64,000 nucleotides of DNA from Candidatus Hodarchaeaceae archaeon (GTDB taxonomy: Archaea; Hadarchaeota; Hadarchaeia; Hadarchaeales; Hadarchaeaceae). Under the pieces are notes generated by a model. That model made no database searches. It worked only from the letters and a program-made list of their open reading frames with translations, and was not told where the DNA came from. Of this stretch, positions 51,602 to 61,629 are shown one piece after another. The stretch is taken from contig JASEGJ010000003.1 in NCBI GenBank assembly GCA_030018135.1, positions 27,083 through 91,082 on the forward strand. Direction: 5' to 3'. Numbering within the stretch: the stretch's first letter is position 1; each line of letters opens with the position of its first letter. Both the position numbers and the translations under genes were made by a program.

Positions 51602-51725
51602 GTCGACGTTAAGGTACGCAGCCCAGTTTTCGATTCGGTACTGTCAAAGGTTGACGTGCCCCCTCCGCTCCGGCAACCGCCCCCATGGATTTCATGTCAA
51701 GCCCGAGATCACCTGAGTGCGCGTC

Positions 51726-51759
51726 CCTAAAAATTTAAGTGAAAGCCCAAACCCAAACC
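51726..51759. repeat. Left flanking repeat of the restriction-modification locus
   Basis: CCTAAAAATTTAAG (51726-51739) followed by GCCCAAACCCAAACC (51745-51759). The first 14-mer recurs in direct orientation at 55208-55221. The second 15-mer recurs inverted at 55194-55208. Together they bracket the decayed restriction-modification gene. Confidence 0.65.
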
Positions 51760-51785
51760 CCTTGGGGTGGTAGGGTATCCCATGA

Positions 51786-51809
51786 ATGATAAAATGATAA
51801 AATGATAAA
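51786..51809. repeat. ATGATAAA tandem repeat
   Basis: Three perfect copies of the 8-mer ATGATAAA lie head to tail between the flanking repeat and the zinc-ribbon remnant. The function is unknown; such short AT-rich arrays can vary in copy number. It sits in the gene-free part of the locus. Confidence 0.7.
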
Positions 51810-51948
51810 ACTAACTCTTATGGCCGTACTTCTTCAACAATACTGCAATAGACCCCACGATCAATATCACAATCATCCGGACGCCAAATTCCTCGGGTGT
51901 CAAGATTTTCCCTACTTTTATTGAAGTTCACTATAACCAAGGCGCAAC

Positions 51949-52048
51949 TTACTTCTTTATCTTTTTCCCGCAACTCGGGCAGAACGCCGCACCCGGAACG
52001 AGTTGAACGCCGCAGAACGGACAGTAACCCTTCCCTGTCTGTACACAT
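51949..52048 (-). pseudogene. Zinc-ribbon fragment without an intact start
   Basis: On the minus strand this encodes KGYCPFCGVQLVPGAAFCPS and CGKKIKK followed by TAA (51949-51951), a clean four-Cys zinc ribbon (CPFC...CPSC). No start codon is in frame; the ATG at 52048 is one frame away, so one base seems lost. An overlapping open frame (51818-52048) in the other frame is a shadow. It may be the end of a larger decayed gene or a small zinc-ribbon gene. Confidence 0.55.
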
Positions 52049-52087
52049 AAATTAATAATCGATAGAACCTCGTTGTTATTGGGAGAA

Positions 52088-55000
52088 ATGCAAATGGAGC
52101 GCGAGGCCAAACTTCAAGACGATCTTAAAAACCTAATCGAAACGGTGACAAAAGAGCGCAGGTTTCACGGGGTTGAGATAACCCACGTTGAGTGGAATTA
52201 CCCCGTAGATGGCAGGGAGGCGGACCTCGTGATCTTCATGCGGGGCGAAATTCCCTTCATGTTTATCGAAACCAAGCGAAAAGTTGGCAGGGGCGCCCTA
52301 TTTGATCCCTTGGATGCTTCGGTTGTCGGCCAGGTGATGAGTTACGCCGCGCTCTGGAAACGTTCACATCCGGAGCACGAAATCCCGTTTGTCGCCACGG
52401 CAAATCCTGAATCCATCGCGATTTTCAAAGTCCCCAAAAATATCGAGGAGTACATCGACCGAACCGCCTTGATGAAAAGGGACTACAGGGGCGCCATCAA
52501 GCGGAAGTACCTTTCCATAATCGAGAACCAGATGGTGGGCAAACTCCAGAGACTTTCGTTAACAAGGGAATTTATCGACTATTTGCTCGACAGGCTTGCC
52601 GAAGAATACGCCGGGAAAAGGATAACCAAGCCCGAGCCAAGCGAGGCCATGATAGAGAGGTTCAGGGGATTTGTCAAAACCGTGGCTGATAAGTGCCTAC
52701 CCCTTCTGGAATCGAAGTTAAAAGAAGATGGAATTTTCAGGGGAGAGATAGAAAAACTTGGATACAAGGCGGAGCCCGATGTCCTACCTCAAACCGCGAG
52801 AAATCTGGCGCGTATGATGGCATACGTGCTCATGAACAAACTCATTTTTCGTAAAGTGCTGGAAAAAGTTACAGGTTGCCTCCGATGGTTTTGCTCGATT
52901 CGTCCTCGCTGGTTAGGTTCAGGGAGGATTTGAAGCGTAATTTCGACGGGGCCGTTGAGGTAACCCAAGATTTCGAGCCCATCTTCCGTACTGGAGTGTA
53001 CGATCAAATTCCAATCCCAGATGATCCGGGGCTGATGGAGTACATCAACGACTTCATCTATGACCTCGAAAGCGTCGATGTTGTCAAAATCGGGGACCAG
53101 ATAGGGTACATGTACGAGGTGCTCATCCCGCCCGAGGAGAGGCACCAACTCGGTCAGTTCTATACGCCGCCGTGGGTTTGCGAACTCATAACTCGCTGGT
53201 GTATCAGAAGCCCGGAGGATGTGGTTTTGGACCCGGGCGTCGGCAGCGGGGGCTTTCTCCTGCAGGCTTACAAAAGGCTTCAGGAGAAGAAGATCGGCCC
53301 CAGCGTGATTTCGGTTGTGCGTTCAGAAATTCATGAGAGGATTTTGAGCCAACTTTACGCTCTGGACCTAAACCCGTTCCCGTCCCATCTTTCTGCCATG
53401 GGGGTCTCTATCAAGAACATCAAGGTCCCATCCACGAAATTGAACGTGCTGGTGTCAGACTTCTTCGCACTGCAACCAGGACAAAAAGTTTTGAGCCCAC
53501 AAGGTGAAGACGATTGTTCGGGAGGAAGAGCGCGAGATCGTTATGCCGAAATTCGATGTTGTGGTCGGGAATCCACCGTACACGAGGTGGACCGAGATCC
53601 ACGATGAGACGCAGGGGTTGATCAGAAAACGCCTAGGAAATCTAATGAGGAGGTACGGATTAACCCCACAAGTTTCTCGCGGGGTAGAGCCCGGCATCTA
53701 CACCTACTGGATAATGCACGCCACCGACTTCCTGAAAGAGGACGGAAGGCTGGGGATGATAATCTCGAACACATGGCTCCAGACGGACTATGGGATCGGT
53801 TTTGGGAGCTTTCTTCTGGACAACTTCAGGATAAAGGCGATAATAGACACGGCTCTCAAACTTTTCAAGGATGCCCTGGTGACAACGTGTATAGTGCTCG
53901 CTGAAAGGGAGTCAGACGAGGCAAAGAGATTGGAGAATGAAGTTGTTTTTATCCACATCCCGGGCGAGGTCAAAAGCGCGGATGTGGGCAGGCTTTTGAG
54001 AGCCGTTGAAACTGGAAGTTCAGATGATTATACCGTAACGGTGGTGAAACAGAAAGAATTGCCTAGGGACCGAAAATGGATAGACATTTTCTTCAAGACC
54101 GTGGATATTTCAAAACACCCACTTATGACAAAACTCGGCGAACTTTTCGAGCCGCTGAGAGGAAACACAGTTTGGGCTGAATGGTCTATCTCTCACGGGA
54201 GAAGACCAGACCCCGGTAGTAGCGACTTCACTTATTTGTCGCCATCAAAAATTAAAGAGTTTAACCTCGATAAGTGGGCTTACCCAAATGTCCCGTTAAA
54301 GGATGCCTTGGTTTACCCTGCCATAACCAGCGCTAGGCAGACGAACTACTTTACATTCACCGAGGAGGACTGGGAGGAGATGCGCGGATCCGACGATAGG
54401 TGTTACATGTTCGTGTGCCATGTGCCTAGGAAAAAGCTCCCCAAGGAGATGGCGGACTACGTCAAGTGGGGCGAGACCGAGTGCATGACGAGAATAAGGG
54501 GAACTAGGAAAGGTGGGAGGCTGGCAAGCGAGACAGAGGCGGCAAAAACTAGGGCAAATGAGCCAAAGCGATTTCACGGCTGGTACGATTTGGGCGGAGT
54601 AATCCCAGCACCCATATTCGCCATCCGCCAAGCATGGTATAAGACTAGGTTTACGTGGTGCAGGTTTCCAGTAACTATGTATGACGCACTAATAGCCCTT
54701 GCACCCAAAAAGAGTGTTTCTCTCGATGAGGCCCAGACTAAGGCACTTCTAGCTTATCTCAATTCAAGCTTTGCACAGGCTTACATCGAAACTGATGGCA
54801 GGAAAAGTCCTGGGGGGATAATAGGCTTCGAGGTGAACATAGCCAGAGAGATGCCCGTTCTAGATGTAAGGAAATTGAACAATAAACAACTGAACTCGCT
54901 GGCCAAGCTTTTCGACAAGCTGGAGCACGAGGCGAGGAAAATCGGTGGCGCTTCTCGCAGAGAGGAGATCGAGAAGCTTAAGCCAAAGATATACGAGATC

Positions 55001-55114
55001 GACCGCGCCGTGGCCTCGCTCTTGAGCATCAAGGATGAAGATGTCAAAAATGTGCAGGCCCAGGTAGATTTGATGGTAGAGAGGAGGGTCAGTGTGGCGA
55101 AGAAGGCCCGCTAA
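52088..55114 (+). pseudogene. Type IIG/Eco57I-like restriction-modification enzyme, two frameshifts
   Basis: Three consecutive frames together form one protein of about 1,000 residues. The first has a PD-(D/E)xK-type nuclease motif, READLVIF then FIETKRK. The second carries QFYTPPWVCELIT and SAM motif I, DPGVGSGGFLLQAYK. The third has motif IV, VVVGNPPYTRW, plus a target-recognition region and a C-terminal coiled-coil part. The breaks are near 52866 (A5 run; reading goes from LEKVTG into SYRLPPMVLL) and between 53495 and 53520. The shifts are opposite, so the end frame equals the first. It is inactive unless rescued by frameshifting or phase variation. Confidence 0.85.
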
Positions 55115-55193
55115 CACAATATGTATGTATATATACCCTTATCCTATGCTAGCTTTGTCAGTAAAGACGCTACATAAGCAAATAGCCCATTCT

Positions 55194-55221
55194 GGTTTGG
55201 GTTTGGGCCTAAAAATTTAAG
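55194..55221. repeat. Right flanking repeat of the restriction-modification locus
   Basis: GGTTTGGGTTTGGGC (55194-55208) is the exact reverse complement of the 15-mer at 51745-51759. CCTAAAAATTTAAG (55208-55221) repeats the 14-mer of 51726-51739 in direct orientation. The AT-rich part may also act as a promoter element. It lies 80 bp after the restriction-modification stop. Confidence 0.65.
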
Positions 55222-55317
55222 GCACCGACCAAGTTCCAACTTTGCCGCATATGGATAAGTTCGTCGCGATGCATATACGTCGCACCGCGTCCTTGGATGG
55301 ATTCCTCCATGAAGCCG

Positions 55318-55330
55318 TTATATTTTTATT
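55318..55330 (+). promoter_or_regulatory. TATA-like promoter of the thiolase operon
   Basis: TTATATTTTTATT lies about 30-40 bp before the ATG at 55359. That is the spacing expected for a short-leader archaeal transcript, and it supports the chosen start over an open frame running back to 55242. Confidence 0.55.
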
Positions 55331-55358
55331 GGACAATCAACAGTTATTGGGCGATCGA

Positions 55359-56504
55359 ATGGAAGTGGGAATCGTCTCCTACGGACATACAAAATTTGGC
55401 GTGTTGGAGGAGGATACCCCGGATCTCATCAAGAAGGCCATAGAAGGTTGTTTGAATAACGTTGAGAAGGGCATTTCTCCCAAAGAGATAGAATGCATTA
55501 TCGTGAGCTGCGTCGACAACGCCTTTTCCGAGCAGCATCAAACTGGGACGTTGGCGTGGGAATACTTGGGAAACCCAGACGCTTACGGCTTCAAGGTTGA
55601 ATCGGCCTGCGTGAGCGGGAGCATGGCAATATATCAAGGCAGGAAGATGATCGAGGCGGGGATGGCGAAGAACGTTCTCATCGTCGGTTTTGAAAAGATG
55701 AACAAGTTTCCCACAGATAAGGTCACGGAGATTTTGACCCACGGATCCTCCCCCGAGGAGAGGAGGTACGGCATAACCCAGCCCGGTGCTTACGCCTTGC
55801 TGATAAGGCTGTACGCCCAGAAGTATGATGTCACTGAGAGGGACTGGGCGGAGATATCGGTGAAGAACCACAAAAACGCGCTCAGAAACCCGTGGGCCCA
55901 CCTCCAAAAGGACATCACGGTCGAGCAGGTGATGAACTCGAGGATGATAGCCGATCCGATCAGGTTGTTCCATTGCTCCACGATCAGCGACGGTGCGGCC
56001 TCCATTTTGCTGAGCGCGGATCCGAGGAAGTACACCGACACGCCTGTCTTTATCAAGGGGATGGGCGTGGCCCACGATTACATGTCGGTGATCGATAGGG
56101 AGGACCCGACGGTGTTGCTCTGCTCGAAAAGGGCCGCTGATCAGGCCTACAAAGAAGCGGGAAAGACCCCAAAGGACATAAGCCTCGCGGAGGTCCACGA
56201 CGCCTTTACTCCTGTCGAGCCCATGTGTTATGAAGCCGTAGGTTTTGCCGAGAAGGGTGAAGGCTCCAAGTTGGTCAGGGAGGGGGTGGTCATGTTCGAC
56301 GGATCCCTCCCGGTGAACGTGAGCGGTGGACTCAAGGCCAAAGGACACCCCGTGGGCGCCACACATGTGGGAACCATGGTGGAGATGTTCCTGCAACTCA
56401 GGGGAGAGGCCGATAAGAGGCAGGTTCCGGATGCAGAAACCGCCCTGATCGAGGGACACGGCGGAACCGGCTCCGTCGCGGTGGTCTCGATATTGGGGAG
56501 ATGA
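55359..56504 (+). CDS. Thiolase-domain acyl-CoA acetyltransferase
   Basis: A 381-residue SCP-x/COG0183-like thiolase. The family start is MEVGIVSYGHTKFG, so the start at 55359 is preferred to the longer frame. The nucleophile is C84 in VESACVSGSMAI. The His and His/Gly motifs are AEVHDAFTPVEP and SGGLKAKGHPVGATH. It claisen-condenses or cleaves acyl-CoA; an acyl chain cannot be specified. The next gene overlaps its stop (ATGA) and holds a DUF35-like OB domain, the usual thiolase partner. Confidence 0.88.
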   Translation: MEVGIVSYGHTKFGVLEEDTPDLIKKAIEGCLNNVEKGISPKEIECIIVSCVDNAFSEQHQTGTLAWEYLGNPDAYGFKVESACVSGSMAIYQGRKMIEAGMAKNVLIVGFEKMNKFPTDKVTEILTHGSSPEERRYGITQPGAYALLIRLYAQKYDVTERDWAEISVKNHKNALRNPWAHLQKDITVEQVMNSRMIADPIRLFHCSTISDGAASILLSADPRKYTDTPVFIKGMGVAHDYMSVIDREDPTVLLCSKRAADQAYKEAGKTPKDISLAEVHDAFTPVEPMCYEAVGFAEKGEGSKLVREGVVMFDGSLPVNVSGGLKAKGHPVGATHVGTMVEMFLQLRGEADKRQVPDAETALIEGHGGTGSVAVVSILGR

Positions 56505-57466
56505 AAATGAAGGCAAAATTGATTAGTTACACGGATGTGGCCGTTCCCACGCCACCTTATAGGACATCAACGAAGTCCGGGATTGTCGAGGACGAGGAAG
56601 GAAAGCGTTTGTTGGTCAGAATAGAGGATGAGTACTATCCTATTTTGAAGATAGGGATGGAGGGCGAAGTCGAGGAGAGGAGGACCGACTTCGGGACCTT
56701 CAACTTCTTCATTCCGGCAGTCAAGAAGGAAGAAAAGAGAAAGGTTGCCATCGTCACTGGAGCCAGCAGGGGGATAGGAAAGGCGATCGCTTTTGAACTC
56801 GCCCGAAGCGGATTTGATGTCGTGATAAGCGATATCGAAAAAGCGGATGAGTGCGAAGAAAACATGAAAAGGATAAAAGAACTGGGCAGGGAATCGATTT
56901 TCGTTAAAGCCGATGTTTCGGATTTCAATCAGGTCGAGAATATGGTAAAGGAAACGGTCGAGAAATTCGGGCGCGTCGACGTTCTGATAAATAACGCCGG
57001 GCTAAATATCGACAAGCTGGTCACCACCATGACCCTTGAGCAATGGCAAAAAGTCATCGACGTGGACTTAAACGGAGTTTTCAATTGCACGAAGGCCATT
57101 CTTCCCTACATGATCCAGCAAGGCGGGGGCAGGATAGTGAACGTTAGCTCCATGAGCGCCCTCGATGGGGCAGTGGGGCAGGCGAATTACGCGGCCGCAA
57201 AGGGAGGGATTATCTCGTTTACGAAGGTGATAGCGAAGGAGTACGCGCAGTACAACATACTCTGCAACGCGATAGCACCAGGATTCATAAGGACCAGAAT
57301 GACCGATGCAATGCCGCCCGGTTTGTTCCGGGATAGATTGGCGCGAAATCCTCTCGGGAGGAGGGGAGAACCGGAGGAAGTCGCGAAGCTGGTAAGGTTT
57401 CTTGTCACCGAAGGGGATTACATAACCGGCCAAGTGATAGGCATAAACGCCGGGGAATATGTTTGA
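56501..57466 (+). CDS. Fusion of DUF35-like OB domain and FabG/PhaB-type SDR
   Basis: A 321-residue protein. Residues 1-75 look like the C-terminal OB fold of DUF35 acyl-CoA partners (AKLISYTDVAVPTPPY and YYPILKIGMEGEVEERRTDF) but with no zinc ribbon. Residues 80-321 are a complete short-chain dehydrogenase: TGASRGIG (86-93), NNAG, the Ser of VNVSSMSAL and the YxxxK in ANYAAAKGG. PGFIRTRM and TGQVIGINAGEYV complete it. The SDR is of the 3-oxoacyl reductase kind. It is coupled to the thiolase by 4 bp overlap; fusing the two partners is unusual. Confidence 0.88.
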   Translation: MKMKAKLISYTDVAVPTPPYRTSTKSGIVEDEEGKRLLVRIEDEYYPILKIGMEGEVEERRTDFGTFNFFIPAVKKEEKRKVAIVTGASRGIGKAIAFELARSGFDVVISDIEKADECEENMKRIKELGRESIFVKADVSDFNQVENMVKETVEKFGRVDVLINNAGLNIDKLVTTMTLEQWQKVIDVDLNGVFNCTKAILPYMIQQGGGRIVNVSSMSALDGAVGQANYAAAKGGIISFTKVIAKEYAQYNILCNAIAPGFIRTRMTDAMPPGLFRDRLARNPLGRRGEPEEVAKLVRFLVTEGDYITGQVIGINAGEYV

Positions 57467-57495
57467 ACGGCAAAAGGTGAAGGCCGGGGTCGAAG

Positions 57496-59049
57496 ATGAA
57501 GGTAGTTGCGAGCGAGGAAGCTGTAGGTCGCATAAAAAATGGGGATACGGTCGCAACTGGCGGTTTCACAACGACCAACCTTCCGTGGGAACTCTTCCAC
57601 GCGTTGAGGAACAGATTTCTCAAAACGGGCAAACCGAGAGACCTAACGATCATACAGCCCGCGGGCCAATCTGGAGGTAAAGGAGTCGGATTCGATCTCT
57701 TGGGCATCGAAGGCCTTATTAAAAAAATGATATTCACCCACTCCGGAAAGGCTCCGATGACAAGCGATTTGATAATGAACAACAAGATCATCGCTTATTG
57801 TCTCCCGCAGGGTGTAATCTCTCAAATGTTCAGGGACATTGCCGCAAAAAAACCATATTTGATAACGCACACGGGCTTGTACACATTCGTGGATCCTCGG
57901 GTCGATGGGGGCAAGGTAAACGATATCACAAAGAAAGAGGAAGACATAGTCAAACTGGTTGAGGTAGACGGCAGGGAATATTTGCTTTATAAAACTTTCC
58001 CGGTAGATTTCGCCCTAATTCGGGGGACGACTTCGGACGAAAAGGGCAACATTTCAATGGAAAAGGAAGGAGTAACCCTCGAAAACCTATCCATAGCTCA
58101 AGCGACGAAAAATTCCGGGGGAACCGTGGCCGTTCAGGTGGAGAAGGTCATCGAAGGACTCTTGCCGGGCAGGACGGTCAAGGTCCCCGGGATTCTTGTG
58201 GATTATGTTGTGATAGCCTCGAAACCCGAGTACGGCTGGCAGACCGTTCGCATATCACACGATCCAGCCATCAGCGGTGAAACGAGAATTCCCCCATCCG
58301 CGGTTGAACCTAGGCCGCTCGACGAGAGAAAGGTCATCGGTAGGAGGGCGGCCATGGAAATAAGACCCGGCGATGTCATAAACCTCGGCATCGGGATGGC
58401 CACGGAGGTCGCCAATGTCGCAATGGAGGAAAACGTCTACGAAGAATTCACGCTGACTGTCGAGTCGGGCGTAACGGGCGGTGTCCCCCTCTCCGCCCTA
58501 GATTTCGGGCTCGGGGTGAACTACGAGGCCCTCATCGATCAACCCTATCAATTCGATTTCTATCAGGGTGGAGGATTGGATTTGGGCTTCCTGGGAATGG
58601 CCCAAGCCGACGAAAAGGGAAACACAAACGTGAGCAAATTCGGTGGAAGGTTTGCAGGTTGCGGCGGTTTTATCGATATCGCCCAGAACGCCAAGAAAGT
58701 CGTCTTTTGCGGGACCTTGACCACGAAGGGCCTTCAGGTGGAAGTCGGAGATGGGAGATTGAAAATTTTGCAGGAGGGATCGGTCAAGAAATTCGTAAAA
58801 AATGTGGAGCACATTACATTTAGCGGCGAGTACGCGAGAAAGCTCGGACAAGAAGTTTTGTACGTCACCGAAAGGGCCGTTTTCAGGCTCGGTAGGGATG
58901 GCATGATGTTGGAGGAAATCGCGCCCGGAGTCGATCTAAAGAAGGACGTCCTTGACAAGATGGAATTTTCTCCAATCGTCTCGGATGAACTTAGGACTAT
59001 GGACGAAAAAATATTCAAAAAGGAGAAAATAGGAATTCTACTGACCTAG
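57496..59049 (+). CDS. Acetate/propionate-type CoA-transferase
   Basis: A 517-residue family I CoA-transferase carrying both halves in one chain, like YdiF/propionate CoA-transferase. The catalytic Glu is E323 in TVESGVTGG. GDTVATGGFTTTNLPWELFH begins the first half, IRPGDVINLGIGMATEVA begins the second. It swaps CoA between short carboxylates and acyl-CoA. With the thiolase and reductase it suggests a four-carbon or longer hydroxyacyl-CoA route, but direction and substrate are open. Confidence 0.9.
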   Translation: MKVVASEEAVGRIKNGDTVATGGFTTTNLPWELFHALRNRFLKTGKPRDLTIIQPAGQSGGKGVGFDLLGIEGLIKKMIFTHSGKAPMTSDLIMNNKIIAYCLPQGVISQMFRDIAAKKPYLITHTGLYTFVDPRVDGGKVNDITKKEEDIVKLVEVDGREYLLYKTFPVDFALIRGTTSDEKGNISMEKEGVTLENLSIAQATKNSGGTVAVQVEKVIEGLLPGRTVKVPGILVDYVVIASKPEYGWQTVRISHDPAISGETRIPPSAVEPRPLDERKVIGRRAAMEIRPGDVINLGIGMATEVANVAMEENVYEEFTLTVESGVTGGVPLSALDFGLGVNYEALIDQPYQFDFYQGGGLDLGFLGMAQADEKGNTNVSKFGGRFAGCGGFIDIAQNAKKVVFCGTLTTKGLQVEVGDGRLKILQEGSVKKFVKNVEHITFSGEYARKLGQEVLYVTERAVFRLGRDGMMLEEIAPGVDLKKDVLDKMEFSPIVSDELRTMDEKIFKKEKIGILLT

Positions 59050-59127
59050 GGAAGACATCTCGTTTTTCATTTCGCCGGCCTCGCTTCCTATTTAACCTGA
59101 TTTAAAACATTACAAAAGTGTGATCTG

Positions 59128-60507
59128 GTGTTAGTCAAAAATGAAAGGCAATTACTTGAAAGAGCCAAGACCCCGGAGCTTCGGAAAGCGAGGGGCATTC
59201 TCATTGAGATAGTGAATAGGGCAATTTCCTCTGCTGACCCGTCTTCTGCGATGCGCCGTCGGTTGAGGTTGGTTGAGGGACGCTTGAGGGTCGGGGCTCA
59301 CGAGTTTGACCTCTCGGAGGTTGGAAAGATCATCGTGGTGGGTGGCGGAAAGGCGAGCGGGAACATGGCCGAGGTGCTAGAGGAAATACTCGGAGATAGG
59401 ATAACGGGAGGCGTGGTCAACGTCCCGGAGGGCGCGGCGTCGAGATGCGAAACGCGAAAGATCAAGCTCGTCGAAGCTGGCCACCCCCTCCCAACCGAGG
59501 CGGGAGTAGGGGGCGCCGAAGAGATGATAGATCTAGTTAGCGACCTCGAGCCACAGGACCTCGTTATATGTCTCCTGAGTGGGGGTGGCTCGGCCCTCGT
59601 CACCCTCCCCGCGGAAGGGATTTCTCTGGATGAGCTGCGGGAGACGACCCAACTGCTCCTCAAAAGCGGGGCGACTATTCAAGAGGTGAACGCCGTCAGG
59701 AAACACCTCTCTAGGATAAAAGGTGGCCAGCTGGCCAAAGCGGCCTATCCCGCGAAGGTCATCACCTTGCTCATTTCGGATGTGGTTGGCGACAGACTGG
59801 ACACAATCGCGAGCGGCCCGACCTATCCCGATTCGACAACATATTCGGACGCGTTGGCGGTGATTGAAAGATATGAGATACTCAAAAAGGTGCCTGTGAG
59901 CATTTTAAGGCACCTGAGATTGGGGGCAGAAGGGAAGGTACCCGAGACCCCAAAACCTGGTGAGAAATATTTTCTGAACACGCTCCACGAGGTCATAGCG
60001 AGCAACGCGGATGCGGTCGGGGCGGCTGCGGAAGTCGGGAGATCGCACGGCTTCAACGTCTCGGTGCTCACGGCGACCATGCACGGCGAGGCGCGTGAGG
60101 TCGGAGCGCATCTCGCAGCCGTCGCGAAAGATGTGATGGAGACAGGCAAACCCGTATCAAGGCCCGCGCTTCTGATCTCTGGAGGGGAGACGACGGTGAC
60201 GGTAAAGGGCGAGGGTACGGGTGGGCGAAATCAGGAGCTCGCGCTCAGCGCCGCTATAGGGATATCGGGCTTGAGGAACGTGGCCGTGGCTTCATTCAGC
60301 ACCGATGGAATAGACGGCCCGACTGATGCTGCTGGAGCTGTCGTGGATGGATTCACCATCGAAAGGGCAAGGCATCTCATGCTTGATCCCGTGGCTTATC
60401 TCGAGCGGAATGACTCCTACAGCTTCTTCAAGGGGCTTGAGGACCTCTTGGTAACTGGGCCCACAGGGACGAATGTTATGGATGTAACGTGCTTGATCCT
60501 GATCTGA
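59128..60507 (+). CDS. gck: Glycerate 2-kinase (MOFRL family)
   Basis: A 459-residue GckA/MOFRL-type kinase with a GTG start. It phosphorylates glycerate to 2-phosphoglycerate. IIVVGGGKASGNMAEVLEEI, LLSGGGSALVTLP and the C-terminal MOFRL block (LISGGETTVTVKGEGTGGRN and STDGIDGPTDAAGAVVDG) are diagnostic. The upstream 78 bp hold a TATA-like CTATTTAACC and TTTAAAAC. Whether it belongs with the CoA pathway or stands alone is unclear. The 280 bp after it contain no supported gene. Confidence 0.93.
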   Translation: MLVKNERQLLERAKTPELRKARGILIEIVNRAISSADPSSAMRRRLRLVEGRLRVGAHEFDLSEVGKIIVVGGGKASGNMAEVLEEILGDRITGGVVNVPEGAASRCETRKIKLVEAGHPLPTEAGVGGAEEMIDLVSDLEPQDLVICLLSGGGSALVTLPAEGISLDELRETTQLLLKSGATIQEVNAVRKHLSRIKGGQLAKAAYPAKVITLLISDVVGDRLDTIASGPTYPDSTTYSDALAVIERYEILKKVPVSILRHLRLGAEGKVPETPKPGEKYFLNTLHEVIASNADAVGAAAEVGRSHGFNVSVLTATMHGEAREVGAHLAAVAKDVMETGKPVSRPALLISGGETTVTVKGEGTGGRNQELALSAAIGISGLRNVAVASFSTDGIDGPTDAAGAVVDGFTIERARHLMLDPVAYLERNDSYSFFKGLEDLLVTGPTGTNVMDVTCLILI

Positions 60508-60786
60508 TGCTCCGAGGCTGAAGGTACGTATTAACTTGGTCCATTCAACTTATGTCAACTTTTTCAGCTTTGGTGGATAGCGTTTGAGTCGTCCCGGAGT
60601 ATTTTCATCCATTTTATCGATTTTATCGGGCTAACCAGAGTAGCGCGCCGGGTTCGTCAATACCCCCGTTGACGAGCAGCCACGAGACAGTGTTGGAGAT
60701 TTAAGAAATACGTAAAACACTCTGATAAAAACGGTGATTAGGGAGGGAACAGTGAAACTGGCGCAGTGTTCGAGAGGGGAGAAAAA

Positions 60787-61242
60787 TTAGTAACTCCTTC
60801 TACTTCGGCCCCTATATCCTCCCTTGAATCCGCCGCCGTACCTCGGCCTGAACCCCCCGCGCTGCTGCTCCGCGGCGCTGACATCGACTTCCGTGTTGAC
60901 ATTTGGTATATCCTTGTCGGATTTTGTCATCTTGCCGTATTTCCCGACGTTGAGGTGCATGTGGCCCCGCACGAGCGAGACGTATCCATTCTCTATGGAC
61001 AGGACATCTCCCTCGTTGACCGACCCGATTTGGTCCTGCCACAGGGAGAGTATAATCGTCCCGGTTTCGTCGCCCACCCTGGCCTCCGCCACCTTCCTTG
61101 CTTCTCCGCCGAATCTGCTGGGGATCTCTTTTGGCTCCCCGACACCCGTGACCTTCACCAAGACGTTTACTTTATCCGATGCTGGCGTCAGATCTTTTAC
61201 CTTTGTTACTCCAACTGGGCTCCCTTCCATTTTCCTTTCCAT
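60787..61242 (-). CDS. OB-fold single-stranded DNA-binding protein (SOSS-B/RPA-like)
   Basis: A 151-residue archaeal SSB-like protein. One OB domain spans about 10-110: VLVKVTGVGEPKEIPSRFGG, VGDETGTIILSLWQDQIG and VREG-like GDVLSIENGYVSLVRGHMH. The tail is an RGG-type region (GGFRPRYGGGFKGGYRGRS) that probably binds nucleic acid. The start at 61242 has AAAGGGATAG upstream; a second ATG four codons later is possible. It is probably involved in DNA repair or RNA binding. Confidence 0.9.
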   Translation of the reverse strand: MERKMEGSPVGVTKVKDLTPASDKVNVLVKVTGVGEPKEIPSRFGGEARKVAEARVGDETGTIILSLWQDQIGSVNEGDVLSIENGYVSLVRGHMHLNVGKYGKMTKSDKDIPNVNTEVDVSAAEQQRGGFRPRYGGGFKGGYRGRSRRSY

Positions 61243-61629
61243 TCTATCCCTTTCTCCCTTGTGCGTGCTACTATAAAAATTGGTTGTGCATGAAACTTTC
61301 TAGCAAATGTCGTGAATTGAATTGTTGAAAATCGTGGAGTTAGGGGGAAAGTTTATTTTTTATATACGAGTTCGTATTTTACGCCGACGCCCATCGCTCC
61401 TATTAATTACGTTTACGTCGCTTTCTTTGGCTGGATGAGGAAGATGACTATCGGTTGAGAAACCACTATTTTGTGAGTGGTGCCCCGGGCGAGATGCACA
61501 CTATAGTTTACATCCATCGCCCGGGCGGGATTTTTGCTTCTTCCATACAATTTTCAGGCAAAAATTGGGCAATAATCGAGCAGCTCAAAAGCAATTTTCA
61601 GGTAAAGAGAAATCGAGATTATCGGCCGT
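61243..61629. other. Gene-poor stretch with a possible transposase fragment
   Basis: The left part contains the promoter region of the OB-fold gene (TATA-like CTATAAAAATT, 61271-61281 region). A second TATA-like element TTTTTTATATACG lies near 61355-61368. From about 61400 the plus strand reads DEEDDYRLRNHYFVSG to QLKSNFQVKRNRDYRPF without a good start codon; the ending resembles the end of some DDE transposases. I do not annotate it as a gene. Confidence 0.4.

Noticed and set aside
51661-51720. A possible tRNA or structured RNA in the gap after glmM
   Set aside because: No cloverleaf or T-loop consensus could be built; only palindromes and short repeats are present.
55344-56516. A 390-codon open frame opposite the thiolase gene
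   Set aside because: It has no recognisable motif, while the plus strand encodes a complete thiolase.
60508-60786. A possible C/D-box small RNA or small ORF after the glycerate kinase gene
   Set aside because: CTGA-like and TGATxx-like words occur but not in a C/D arrangement with guides; the short ORF has no support.
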